DNA from: Azadirachta indica
Taxonomy: Eukaryota; Streptophyta; Magnoliopsida; Sapindales; Meliaceae
Direction: 5' to 3'
Assembly: GCA_022749755.1 (NCBI GenBank)
Contig: CM040443.1
Span: 9,149,744-9,213,743 of the forward strand
DNA length: 64,000 bases
The notes beneath the pieces are model-generated. The model was given only the letters and a program-made list of their open reading frames with translations, was not told where the DNA came from and made no database searches. Each line of letters opens with the position of its first letter. The first letter of the stretch is position 1. Positions 1 through 13,274 of this stretch are shown piece after piece. Made by a program: the position numbers and the translations under genes.

Positions 1-3000
1 TTGTGTGTGTATTGATATCCAAGGCCCTAGTTTCATGGATCACATTGCTGATCCGCAAAAACTCTTTCCATCCAGATGGTTCAATCTGCTCTATTCTATT
101 TGCCAAACGCTTTGATCTAGCCTCCAGGCGCTCTATCTTTTCCTCTGTAAACTTGACTGTTTCTATAATCTTTTTGTATTCTTTGAAGCCTTCTGTGTGG
201 GCTATCCTTTTTTTTAAACGTGCTACTTTTGTTCTTTGTTCCTTGTAATTTTCTACCGCATTATGGTATTCATCTGACATGTGTAACGTCTCATTACTTT
301 CAGAAAAGCTACTTAAAACTGGCACATTTAAACTCCATGACCACGTTTCCAGAGATCCTTCCATGCACCATAAACCACCAAATTCAGAATCAGCAAGTTT
401 TTCCCACTGCATTTCCCCCTTATCTAGAAGCAAGCTCATTGTTTCTCGCGGCAAAGCATCTCCTTGAGCTAAAGCAACATTAGCAAAGCCTGTCCTATAT
501 ACAGTTTTAATCCACTTCTCTGTAAATAAATACCAAGAGTTATCTGAACCAAGAGCCACATAGTAAGATGGTTTGGCATCTTCAGCTTTGGAGTCACCAC
601 CATTTGATTGAACTCCAACTACATTTAGTGCAAAAGAATCATCGGCAGAAACCATGCTCTTAAGTTTTGAACAATCAAGGGAGTCGAAACTGCCCAAAAA
701 AACAGCAGGGACTGAGTGTTCAACTCCTTCAGAATCTTTGTAGTGCAGGCACAGAAAAGGTAAGTGCCCGTTTTCCAATTCCTTTATAATGGCTTTCAGA
801 GCAGAGAATCTCTTCAATTCCATCTTTCTTCGTAATTCAGTCCGAAGGCGTTTTTCGGCCCTCAACTCTTCCTGCAGATCTACCATCTCCTTATATGCCG
901 CCTCTGACAAAAGTCTCCTGCTTTTCCTGTCTATGGCATCATCACTGATTTCTGAAGTCAGTACTTCAATCTCTTTCTGCATTTTAGCAAGCTCCTCCTT
1001 TGCTGCAAGCATTACATTGCTGCCAACATAGTTTCCAAAACTTTGTTCAACTAATTTCCTAGCTTCTTCCAAAGTTCTCCCCGCTTGTAAAGTTTTAATG
1101 TTATTTGACTCATTTGATGTATGAGTAACTTTTGCACCCGCAAGAAGATTCAGCACCATTCCATAAGAAGCAGTAAATTGTGATACAAGAGGTTCAACTC
1201 CAGCAAATAAAACCTTACAGCACTCTTCAGCACCTTCATAGGGGGTCTGAATCAGCACTACATGACCCCTTTCATCAATACCTCTACGTCCGGCACGCCC
1301 CGCCATTTGAAGTAGTTCATTTGAGGTTAACTGGATACGTCCACTAGCAATCCTTTTGCTGAGAGATGAGATGACAGCTGTCCTAGCAGGCATGTTGATT
1401 CCAGCAGCAAGTGTTTCTGTAGCAAAGACAACTTTGACAAGTCCTCGCTGAAAAAGCTCTTCAATGAATGATTTCCATATGGGAAGACAACCAGCATGAT
1501 GTGCTGCAACCCCCTTAAGAAGTCCTTTCACGGAAATCTCCCTGACAGCGTCAGGATGCAGAATCCGGAACCTCTTCAAGGCCAGTTCAACTTCACTCAT
1601 CTCACATTCATCCAAGAGATTACAATCTTCAAGGTACTGGACAGCTGCATCACATCCTCGTCTGTTAAAAATAAACCAAATTGCTGGCAGCATATCGCTC
1701 TCCCTAAGGTGCCATAATGTATCAATAACTTGAGGAACCTGAAATTAAAATATACAGCAATAATTAACTCAATTTATTTTATTATGTTGGGATGTCACAA
1801 GTCAGGCGGAAAATATCCATAATTAATTATTCTTTATTTAGAAGGAAGACATAGTCAATAATAACCAGAGGTGTTATGCATTAGATTCAGACCTGTGACC
1901 GACGAATTGTGTTTCTGTCATTCTTGGAAAGTTGGCGTTGACCAGAGGTGCGACTAAGATTACTATAGTCTAGGTCACCTCTGTGTTTCCTGGAATTCCT
2001 TTGTCTAGACCCATCATCCCTGCATGGTTTAACTTCTGAAGCAGAAAGTTGTAAGTAATTGAGTGACAGCTTCCTGTTCCAAATAGTACAAGTAGATTGA
2101 AACTTGTTATTCAATAACTGTACAATAAATGTCTTTCAGAGAGATCAAATACAAACTATTATCAAAGAGAAGCCTTTAAGACCAATTATGAGTACTAGGA
2201 AATTCCGCAGCATTCATGAATCACACAGAAAAACCATTGTAAGTTAAAAGGAACCGTCTTCACCAAGAATATTAGACAGAAACCATTAAAGATGAAATTA
2301 TAAATTCAATGGGATTCTCTTAACTTAATTTTTTCACTTAAAAGGGTGACATCAGTTTTAAGCCATTAATCTGCAATTTAAGGGCAAGTAGGAATGCTAA
2401 GTTAGTAGAACTAAATGTTACATTTTAACTTTAGATTTCAACCATTGGATAGCATGGATTAATGGCTGAAAATTTATATCAATTTAAGTAAAATAATTTA
2501 AGTTAGGAACCCACCCTTATCACTTCACCTTCCTCTATCAGCAGTATATAGATCACTGAAAAGAAGTTTACATTTGGTATTTTAAGTGTTTCCAAGGTGA
2601 ATAAAAGAACAGATTCCTCAAAAGTCTCTTATTTGTACACTTATGATCAGTTTCAAGGGGATGCTTAAGAAATAAGAAGAAAATTTTAGATACTACATCT
2701 TCTAACATAAAACAACTCAGATGTAGAAAGAAGTAATGAGAAATAAAGGCTAACAATGGTGAGTAGACAACATCAGTACAAGGATGAGGGAAAGAAAAAA
2801 TAGTCACGTGGTCAAGAAACGTGAACCATTTACCCAAAGATGTGGATGATTGAAAAGACGCCTATTTATATTAACAGTAGAAAGCTTATAAATTACAATG
2901 ATTTAAATACACATTTTCCAAGAAATGATATACCTATTCATGTGTTTTCCTTTCTCATCAAGAAGAGGTAATAAAGCAGTCTTTGTTGAGAAGTACCAGG

Positions 3001-5562
3001 TCAACGGAACTGGACGTCTAGATGATGTTACCAACTCAGTTTTACCATGAATCTAGAAACATGAAAGACAAGAGGGTTAACATCTCAGAAGTCCGTCCAT
3101 CACTAATATCAAGATGTTTCTAAAGCCATGGCATGAGCAACATATAGAATCCAGCAGGACGTAACATTCATTTCAATCCCATTAAAAAGGATAAATAAAA
3201 ACTGTACCTTTTACAGTATTTATTTATGTGAATGCGAAAAAGAATCCAATGTAATAAGTTTGACATAACAGACCCTCAAACAATATAAGGAGAATACGTC
3301 TGATTCGGTTATAGAAGATGAGTCCAATGAAGACATTCATAATATAATACAGATCCCTGTTTCCTTGGCACGGTATTTCCCAGAAAGACAAATTAAAACC
3401 ACAAATTTTGAGAGAAACTGGAAAAGGAAATTGACAAAATAACATTATGTTCAATGATAGACACTAGAAATCAGCCCAATACATTTGAAGAATGTTTATT
3501 CTTCTAACATAGCACAGAACACACATGAAAAATGAACTTGAAAGATACATTTCTCATCTAGTAAATCTTATACATGAATCAAATCGTATAAGGAAATTCA
3601 GCCCAGTGGCCATCCTCATTAAATATTTGGACAGACATAATCTGATAAAGAGTATAGATGAAAATTTATTATGGATATAACATAAGATTATATGTCCCGG
3701 AAAATTATAGTTTAGTAGGAGTAGAACATAGAAATTAATTCTAGCACTGGAGTCTAAAACAATGGAAGGTGGAACGATAAGAATTCGAATAACAAAGATG
3801 CAGCAGGTCTAAATCCTGGTATCTAGAACTAATAGAATTGAAAAGGCTGAACAAACACGTTTTCTTGCTAGTTGCAAGCTAACATACACCTTACTAGCAT
3901 CATAGCCTATTGTCACAGATAGTTTCAAGCAAGGTCAGAAAATACATGATATAACAGAAGACGTTACCTGACCAATCCAACCAGCTAGCTCATCTGCATT
4001 TGCAACCGTTGCTGACAGGCATATAATTTGAACTTCTTTCGGGCAATAAATAATCTGAAATGAAAAAATAAAATGACAGCATAAGAATATAATAAGCTGA
4101 TAAAAACCTGGGTTATGAATTAGACTCTAAACAGCATATGTACTTACTATCTCCTCCCACACTGTGCCCCGAGATATATCACTTAAATAATGAACTTCAT
4201 CCAAAACAATGACATCAACATCAAAAAGACCCGTCTCCAAAGAAACCATCCCAACACTGCATGAGAACAAATGGTAAACCATCATCCTTAATTGCAACAA
4301 TCAGCATAAGTAACGATTACAAAGGAAAAGAAAGGTTTGATTAAATAGATGTAGACTTCTATGGCTCCAAAATTACTCAAAAATCTCCAATGAGATTTTG
4401 AAGATCATAATAAATCTGCTTTAAAAATCAATTAAAGGCCTGGAAGAGAATTTATGAAATTTATCAGAAACCTCCTGTGTCTACGTATTTTTCAGATCAG
4501 AGGAACAAGAGGTCTACCTGTAACTTCAGAGGACGTCTTTAGATAATTAATAATTCGATCTGCAGAATCCTAATCATATTTACTTTTATCTTCACTTTGT
4601 CAAGTTCAACATTACTAACAATGTATACCTCTGATACAACATATTGCGCAAAATCTCAGTAGTCATGATCAAAATTTGAGCTTCTCTGTTGACGGCAGAA
4701 TCTCCGGTAAGAAGACCGACATTATTATCACCAAACGTCTCCCTAAACACCCCAAAAAAAAAATCAAAATCAATATGCAAAAGAACAATTATTTTACATT
4801 CATAAACCGAAGAACTTAATTACCGAAACTCGCGAAACTTCTGATTTGACAACGCCTTAAGAGGTGTCGTATAGAATATACGACGTTTTCTCGCTACTGT
4901 GGCGACTGCCGCAGCTTCGGCAATCAAAGTTTTTCCACTGCTCGTTGGCGCAGAAACCACTACCGAAGAACCTCTCAAAAATGCTTCAATTGCAGACCGC
5001 TGAAAACAAAAACATGCAGAACATTCACAATATATAGCGGTTTAGGCATGGGAATTTACATTCGAAAATCAAGTAACTATGTAACCTGGAATTTATCTAT
5101 GCGAAAGTCGTAAATGGAAGCGAGTTCATCAACATCGATCATTTCATCACCGAATTCTTTAACTCCGTTACACAGCTTTTCCACTCTCTGCCACTTAAAC
5201 TCCTCGCTTCGAGAAGGTGCTGATGTCGAATCCAAAAAAATTTCGAATTCGTCATCGCTTTGTTGAATTTCATCCGAGATTTCGCTTGAAACGTCGTCGT
5301 ACTCTTCGGCGGCTTCTTCGTCGTCGTCGTCGTATTCTTCGTCTTCTTCGTCAGCATCGGTGAGTATGTGCTCCACGGGAAACAATGACTTCGGAGACTT
5401 GTAGGAGACTTGAAATTGAAGTGATTTCGGTGAAAGAATTGATTTGGGAATACAAAAGCCTGGGAATTGAGAGAGAGTGTTAGGCTGAGAAAATGAAGAG
5501 GGTTTGTTATTGGAGAAGATGGAAAATGTGTTTGAAGTTGAGAGGATAGAATGTGCGTTCAT
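1..5562 (-). CDS. ISE2: ISE2-type chloroplast DExH-box RNA helicase (3' end beyond window)
   Basis: Superfamily 2 (Ski2/Mtr4-like) RNA helicase. The Arabidopsis relative ISE2 acts in chloroplast RNA processing and affects plasmodesmata. Exons by GT-AG and phase: 5562-5086, 4999-4824, 4742-4629, 4256-4148, 4054-3968, 3052-2934, 2073-1893, 1738-<1, giving 1000 residues in the window; about 170 C-terminal residues are expected to the left. Residues 1-75 are Ser/Pro/Phe-rich like a transit peptide, followed by an Asp/Glu-rich stretch. Helicase motifs are SAPTSSGKT (motif I, Walker Lys182), DEVH (motif II, exon 4), SAT (motif III, exon 5) and [10 protein letters not shown] (motif VI, exon 8). The large last exon carries the arch-like C-terminal half up to RALDINTH. 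The start is the first ATG in frame; the frame stays open upstream only through non-ATG codons. No frameshift or missing motif seen. Confidence 0.95.
2311..2512. mobile_element. MITE-like element in ISE2 intron 6
   Basis: A 202 bp palindromic insertion lies inside the intron between 2074 and 2933. The left arm begins GGGATTCTCTTAACTTAA and the reverse complement of the right arm begins GGGTTCCTAACTTAA. Both arms stay similar for about 65 bp, down to a shared GCCATTAATC core. The unpaired centre is about 75 bp with no ORF. Size and long terminal inverted repeats fit a non-autonomous DNA transposon. I could not identify a target-site duplication or family. Confidence 0.6.
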
Positions 5563-5599
5563 GGCGGGAGAGATTTTTGCTGGACAATTGGGCACCCGG

Positions 5600-7440
5600 G
5601 TTATCGTTTTTGGTGGTACGATATTTTTTTCTGGGTTATGGTCAACTCGACGTCGTTTCTTTTTTTAATTTTTCCAACATTAAGTAATTTAAATAAACAA
5701 AATCAGGTTATTTTCGGTGCTTAAAAATAAGCACGAGGTAAACCTTTTAATAATTTTTAAGTTTTACTTAATCGTAACTTTTCTTTAAATATCTTGGACC
5801 GAAAGGCATATTACATCACTTCGTAACAAAGATAACAATAACGAATAATAATTATAAAATTAATGTTTTTAAAATATTTTCATTAAATAATTTTATTGAA
5901 ACTTTATAATTAAATCTTTATTACGAAATTAAAAAAGTATTACCACAAATACAATTTTTATATCAAATTAAACTCTCCCACGCGTGGGAGTAAAGAATAG
6001 ACTTTTAGTTTAAATTATCATAGTTAGTATATATTTTATATAAATTTAACTGTATTGTAATGTTAGTATCTTTTTCATACAAATTATGTAAAGTTTTTTA
6101 AAAATTACTTCATCTTAAGAAAAAACTAATTAACTAAATTTTAGAAATTAAATTATTATTTATGTAAGATTATTTTAAATTTTATCCTCCAAATTATTGA
6201 CACATATTAAATATTTCATTAATTTATTAAAAGTTACGGTGGAGATACTTTTTTTTAATTTAAAAATAAAAAAATAATATACTTTTAGTCCTCAAACTTT
6301 GACAAAATAATAAATATAACATAGTTTGATCGATTATAACATGTTAGTCCTTTATGTTACATTTACCATCACCGTTAAAATTTTTGAAGGCATAATTCAC
6401 TTTTTCTCTTCAATATTTAAAAACTATAATTTTGCCATGTTTAATAAAAAAATTAAAGAAAGTACACTTCTCCCACTATTTTTTGTCCAAAAATAGATTA
6501 ATTTCTTCTGCCATATTTTTTTATTTTAAAAAATGCATCAGCCTTTCTTGTCTTTTTTGTCGTTGACCAAATTCTTTATTTTGGTTTCAAAAACTTATTT
6601 CTTTTACTACTAATTTCTATCATTTCCGCTATTGTTCTTTCTTATAATAATCATCGACAAGCCGCCTAAAAGATAGATCACCAAAAATGAACCTTAACTC
6701 ACGATGTATGACTTTAATTTGTCATTTTTGGAGATGAATGATAACAAAGAGTTTAAGAATTTTGCTTGGTTAGTTATTGCATCTTTTATCCATAATTTTT
6801 ATATATAATTTAAAAGAAATTGTGTTTGAAAAAAAAAAGAAAGAAGTGGTGATGGTGATCATGGTAGAGAAAGTGATAGAAAGAAAAATAAATAATAATA
6901 AAAAATATGAAAAAAATGGTGATAGTGGTAGTATATTTAGAGATAGAATGGGAAGAAAAGCTGTAATGGAAATAATAAATTAAGTTTTTTATGTTTTATA
7001 TTTTATATTAAAGATGAATAATATAACATACTCATTTAAATTTAATCAAATAGGATAAATTTATATATTATCATTATTTAATGAATTGATATAATAGTAG
7101 AGATTAAAATATTAAAATTAATTAAAGTTGATTTTAATCTATTATTTAATTAAAATTTATTAAATTGATAATATATCCGATATATTTGAATAAATTGGAG
7201 GTAAAAGAATAATCTTTTACGCGACTATTATTTACATAATTACATGGAAGACCTAACACCAATTACACAAGCACTGGATTCAGTACCATTAAAGGACAAG
7301 CAGCCCATATCTCTTTACTATTCGACTGAAAAACTGGCGTGCAATTTTTTAACGTTAATTTCATCAATAAACAGGGAAATATAATATTTTTTATAAGAAA
7401 GTCAAGTCACAAGAATTTCACCCGCGGGTAACCGTATCAC
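5600..7440. other. Divergent intergenic region between ISE2 and PDH E1 alpha
   Basis: About 1.8 kb of very AT-rich DNA between two genes transcribed away from each other, so it holds both promoters. No convincing ORF: the 68-codon frame at 6777-6983 is low-complexity Lys/Glu/Asn. The part at 6270-6390 (two TTAGTCCT-type segments, one near 6286 and one near 6344) resembles a decayed dispersed repeat. The stretch 7420-7500 just before the PDH leader is less AT-rich and is the likeliest core promoter of that gene. Confidence 0.6.
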
Positions 7441-7577
7441 TCACAGTTCATTAGCCAACCAAACAAATATTCGTTCGTCGCGAGGATACTTAACATTCTC
7501 GCTTTCGTTTGTCTTCTCCATCTCGACCGCACCAAACCCCCTACTTTCTCTGTTTGCAGAAATATCTAAGGATCGAG

Positions 7578-10500
7578 ATGGCTCTTTCGAAGCTCCCCTC
7601 CTCTTCATCTCGCTTGACCAATCTCCTTAAACCCGTAACGACGTCCTTTCTTCTCCGCCGTCCGATCTCTACCGACACCACGCCTCTAACTATTGAAACT
7701 TCCGTTCCTTTCACCTCTCACCAATGTGATGCGCCTTCACGCTCCGTCGAAACCACTCCGAAAGAGCTACTTTCGTTCTTCCGTGACATGGCCCTCATGC
7801 GACGGATGGAGATCGCCGCCGATTCTCTATACAAGGCAAAACTCGTTCGCGGATTCTGCCATCTGTACGACGGACAAGAAGCCGTGGCCGTCGGCATGGA
7901 AGCTGCAATCACCAAAAAAGATTGCATCATAACTGCTTATCGTGATCACTGCACGTTCCTAGGACGCGGCGGGACCCTCTTGGAGGTTTTCTCGGAACTG
8001 ATGGGGAGAAAGGACGGTTGTTCTAATGGAAAAGGAGGTTCGATGCATTTTTACAAGAAGGACGCTAATTTTTACGGAGGCCACGGGATTGTTGGAGCTC
8101 AGATTCCATTAGGGTGTGGATTGGCTTTCGCTCAGAAGTACTCTAAGGATGAAAATGTGACATTTGCACTGTATGGAGATGGTGCGGCCAACCAGGGGCA
8201 GTTGTTTGAGGCGCTTAACATTTCTGCACTTTGGGATCTGCCGGCGATTTTGGTCTGCGAGAATAACCACTGTAGAGACTTACTTCAGCTGAATTGAATT
8301 GGAATGGAATTCTCAACTGTGTTTTTTTTTTTTTGTTTTAGTGATTATGATTGATTCTTGTCTGTGGTTGTTGCAGACGGAATGGGAACAGCCGAGTGGA
8401 GAGCGGCAAAGAGTCCTGCATACTACAAGCGTGGGGATTATGTTCCCGGTTTGAAGGTGAGATTGAACTTCAATAGATGTTTCCAGTTAGGGTTTAGGAA
8501 TTTCGGTTTCCGTCTAGTTCTGCATTTGATGATTGGAACAGTTCGTTACGTGAAGTTACGATTGACATTTCGGCTAGTGGTTTAATTGATTACTGAGGCG
8601 TTGTCTGTTAACATTTAGAAGATTTTTATTTCTTTTTGTTCAGTGAAGTAGGGCTTTTGGATTTGAATGTGAAAAAATTTCTTGTAATTCTCGATATTGC
8701 AAATATAGAACCTGTAGATACCTCAACTTTGTGCAGGAAGTTATTAGCTGTGGTTTCGGCCTATATTGGTGGGAAAACAGTGTTAAACTCATAATTGTCA
8801 GAAAGGAATCCAGCCAGATTGTTTCTGTTCTTGCATGTGCGCACATATTTTTTTTTTTGACCTATTGCATTATCACTGTTAATACAATATCTTGTGTTTG
8901 TTTTCCACACTGAATATAAGTCCAGCACCTATTATAGCAAACTGTAGAGAGAGTTTTGAATAGACTTGAAATAAATGTTTTGCTGAATAAATGTATATAG
9001 TGGTATGGGGGTGATTGCTAATATGTAACCATAAAGTTCTCTTAACTTCTCTATTAAAGAAATGAAACTGATTTTTTTTTTTTTTTTGGGTTTGCATATG
9101 GAAATTTGTAACCAGACTGTTCAATGATCGTTAGTTATTTCTTATTATAGTTTGTATAGTGTTTTTAACATTTTTTTTTGGTTTATAAGGTGGATGGCAT
9201 GGATGCTCTTGCTGTCAAGCAAGTATGCAAGTTTGCTAAGGAGCATGCCTTGAAGAATGGACCTATTGTAAGTTCTATTGAACTGTCATACCATAATATG
9301 TCAAAATTCTTTGTATGAATGACTATTGATAAGATTTGATTGTTACTTAATCACTCAATTATTTTTAACTGTCTGAGTGTAACATCTTCCTCCTCTTTGC
9401 TTTGCATTTTGCTCATCATTTCCTTATTCAAATACCTTTTGCAGGGTCATACTACATGTTTAATCATCTGCTGTCATTTTTTTGGCTTACTATCTCAGCT
9501 GTATAGTTTGATATATGAGCGATGTAATTCTTTGTAAATACTATATCATCATGGGATTTATATTAAAATAGATTGCTATTTAATCTGATTGAATTATTTT
9601 CATAATTTAGGACTGAGAACAGAAAGTAATTCAGTTCGAGTTATAGTTTAAATCTAAATGAAACCTGGTTTTCCAATTTTATGGTTTCGGTGTTATATTT
9701 ATTAGTTTGGTTCTGGGTAAGAATGTTCTACTGTGTCACATATGCTTGAAAACCTTTAGGTTGAACTTAATGTGATGTCCTATGCAGCCGAGTTTGTTGG
9801 GCTTTAGACCAAGTATGGCTGATTCTATTTTAATGAATGCCTTGTATGTTCATGTGTTAAGCAAATAGGTACAAGATAAAATGTAGTATAGCTGTGGTTG
9901 GTGATACAAAATAATCAAAATTTTGTTTTGAGGTTTGTGCCCCTTGTGTCTTCACATTTTGCTTGATTTGCTAAGTTCAACTTGGCAATAATGTTGTAAT
10001 CATCTATGATGAACATAGCTGGGCCCAGATTATACATGTCCACTGGATATGTTAGTATCAAGTAAAACATTCTAACCAAAAAAGTAGGGTCACATCCCTG
10101 TGAAGTTTTGGTTGGGAATAACTATGAATTTCTTTTTTCGTTTGACCTTTTCAGCCTTTGCAAGTCAGATATACAGGTTCAAAATGCATAACATGCCATG
10201 TTTCTTTTCTTAAAAGTAATCAGGAATCACTACTTGTGCTTCTCTTTGATGCCCACAGCATATAGATCTCATGTCATAAGAACAAGAACTGGTAAATATT
10301 TTAACATGGAATTAACGGAGGCAACTAAGCAGTTGTTGAATACTTGGCTAAAGGGGATTGTTGTTCTCATGTCCTTTTGAATTCCAACTATGGTTAAGGA
10401 AGATGTGACAAAAGGTCATGCTTAGCAATAACTCAGTGATTGAACAATGAGATAATTAGGGCAAGTGATCAGCCAACAGGATAAACTGCGTGTAAGAAAA

Positions 10501-13274
10501 GGAACACGTGATCATTTGAAGTTAAAATCAGAGGACGTTGATTTTGTGGAAAATCTTTGATGTACAGAACATGCCTATTGTTTTCAGGAAAGTAAAGAAT
10601 CTTTTTTGTTTTTAGATCAGTTCTTTTTCACTCTTTTCTATTGTTCTGCGTGTCCAGATATTTTCAGTTAAAAGTAATACTAAAATAGTAATTACTTGCA
10701 ATCCTTTGTATTTGCTCAATAAGACTATCTTCTGCTTTATGTTTTTAGATATGCGGTTTTTTCCTTGTCTTGTTTGCTACATTCTTTCTCTAGTATCAAT
10801 AATGATTAGCAATCATGTGATGATGTAAACATGTGCATAATGTATGTCCTAATCATAGATGAAAGTTTCTGCTTCTGATTTCTATTTGAATATTTGCTTT
10901 TCTTCTGTCTATATAATATATTTTCTCTAATTCTGATGCTTTTGTTCAGATTCTCGAAATGGACACATACAGGTATCATGGTCACTCCATGTCTGATCCT
11001 GGGAGTACCTACCGTACTCGTGATGAGATCAGTGGTGTCAGACAGGTTAGAAATTTCTGACACTTCTCTTCCAAAAGACAATTCTTTTTCAATTTTATTG
11101 TTTTGATATTCTAATTCTTTCGAATGTATGATGTTTAGGAGCGTGATCCAATTGAAAGAGTAAGAAAGTTGATATTAGCCCATGACCTAGCGACTGAGAA
11201 AGAGCTAAAGGTATTTTATTCAAGCTGAATATACGTTAAAAATTCTATGTATTGGGGATCTTATAATCTATCAAATGTTATTCTTCTGTTTTGATCTCTG
11301 ATTTGAGCTTTTGAAGGAATTCTCATTATTCCATAATCAGAATGAAGTTTCAAATGTGGTCCTGATGATGGAGTATGTGTAGAAATTGACTCGGCATTTC
11401 TTATCTTGTTCAGGATATTGAGAAGGAAGTAAGAAAAGAAGTAGATGATGCCATTGCTAAAGCGAAGGTAAGAAGCATTTACACTGAAGAAGAGTGCTCT
11501 GCAGTTCAGGGTTTTAAATTCGTCACTATAACTTTGACTTGCAGTTTTGTATTATTGTGAATAGGTTTTAGGTCATTAAATTGATTTGGGATGAAAAGCT
11601 TTGATGTTTGGGCTTATTTAGGTAATTAAAGAAATTGACGGGTTCAAGAAACTTTACTTAGATTCTAAAATATTCAATGGATTGAGTATAAAAAACTGGA
11701 AAAGAAAGAGAAAAGATATAATCTGCAAGCTAATACATCACGGGTTCTTGATTAATTGCATCTGGGAAAGGAAGGTATCACACTGAGATAAGCTTATAAA
11801 AATTCGCTGTCATTCCCTTTTTTCCATTTATTTCGCACATTGCTTATGCATAATATAGGCTATTGATTCTCCAAACCTTATAGGAATAGGTAGGAGGATT
11901 CCCAAATGGGAAATGCAAGCTATTGATTTGATATTGAAAGACCAAATAAAACTGCATACAAGAAGACTATGAAAACATCTAAACTGAAAGTAAGAGCCAT
12001 GGGCAATGCTGTGGCTCATTCCAACTCTGAAATTACCCTTGAATCATTGAACTTTCTAAAACTTCAGAATTGTTGAACCAGCAATATAGTTTACTACAAA
12101 AGTACGGAAAGGAATAGAAAAAAGTTTTAAATTGACTGGTTAGGTTCAAGTAACTACATTGATTGGTAATTACTTGTGCACTTGCTTGACTGCTTTCAAG
12201 CGTGTTGCTTTTTATGTATTATGGTTCTGTAATTCCTGTTGTGTTAAAGAATTTTTCTCACCTTTAACTTAATATAGCATGAGTTGTATTCATTTTTTGT
12301 ATTTGTTGGGATAATTATTAACAGGCATTTTTCGTAATCCTGATGCTGTTTATTTGTTTCTCATATTCTTAGGAGAGTCCCATGCCAGAGCCTTCTGAAC
12401 TCTTTACAAATGTGTATGTGAAAGGCTTTGGAGTTGAGGTAATAATTTTGTCTTGTACCGGTTCATTTTTTCCTACCATGATCTCCGTTTTCGTTCCTTG
12501 TGGAAATATTGAAAAGAAACGTCTATTTAATAAAGGCTATTCTTTTGGATGTGCCTTCTACCAGATAAAAGTGCTTGTCAATGTTAGTCTGGAATTAATA
12601 AATAGAAAGAAAGTGTTCTTGCTTATGGATGTTTTGAACTGAAAACAGAAATGAAAAGCACTGATTAGTCTAATGCTAGTTACCATTGTATTCATTCTAA
12701 TGTCACTACCTTGATCAAGCTTGTGGATGTTTTGAATTGAAAAGAGAAACTAAAAGCACTCATTAGTCTCATGCTGGTTTAATATTGTAACAGAATCAGA
12801 TTATTATATTCATCCTAATGTCATTACCTTGATCATGGTTGTCAAGCATCTTTTTAATCAAACTGATGAAATACAGATAATGATACTACTAAATTCACAA
12901 TGCATAGCTAGATGCAATCACCTGCATTAAAATATTTTTGAGATAGTATTAAAGTGAATTCATGAACAAACAGTTCATCTTAAACCTGACTTGTGATTCG
13001 ACATTTTTAGATCACTGGATACATTCAACAAATGAATTTTAATACCATAATCCAAGTTCATTTTGTCGGGCTCCTCCTTTGTCGGAGTCCTGCATTAGAT
13101 CTGCACCTTAACTGTTGAAGATTGTATATTTAGATGATACTCATTCATCAATAACTAGATGGGTCTGCCTACAGAATGACACCTCTTATTATTCATCTAA
13201 TAGAGTTGGTTACTAATTTTCAACTGCAGGCATTTGGAGCAGACAGGAAAGAAGTTAGAGGTGTGCTTCCCTAA
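7578..13274 (+). CDS. Pyruvate dehydrogenase E1 component subunit alpha, mitochondrial
   Basis: Alpha subunit of the TPP-dependent E1 of the mitochondrial pyruvate dehydrogenase complex; with E1 beta it decarboxylates pyruvate and reductively acetylates the E2 lipoyl group. Exons: 7578-8271, 8377-8456, 9190-9267, 10950-11045, 11139-11210, 11414-11467, 12373-12438, 13230-13274; 394 residues, normal for the family. Residues 1-35 are Ser/Arg/Leu-rich, a mitochondrial presequence. The TPP/Mg motif runs from GDGAANQG (200-207) to ENN (228-230). The regulatory loop [12 protein letters not shown] (291-302) carries the serine (Ser297) phosphorylated by PDH kinase in this family. The frame runs open upstream of 7578 from non-ATG codons, and 7578 is the ATG that starts the presequence. 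It resembles Arabidopsis IAR4 and its paralog At1g59900; I cannot say which is closer. The plastid E1 alpha is a more distant family. Confidence 0.96.
12621..12836 (+). repeat. Tandem duplication in PDH E1 alpha intron 7
   Basis: Two adjacent diverged copies lie within the intron 12439-13229: copy 1 at 12621-12718 and copy 2 at 12719-12836. Both run from GCTT(A/G)TGGATGTTTTGAA to a TGTCA(C/T)TACCTTGATCA end. Copy 2 has about 20 extra bases in the middle. No coding potential or splice signals are duplicated. Confidence 0.75.
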
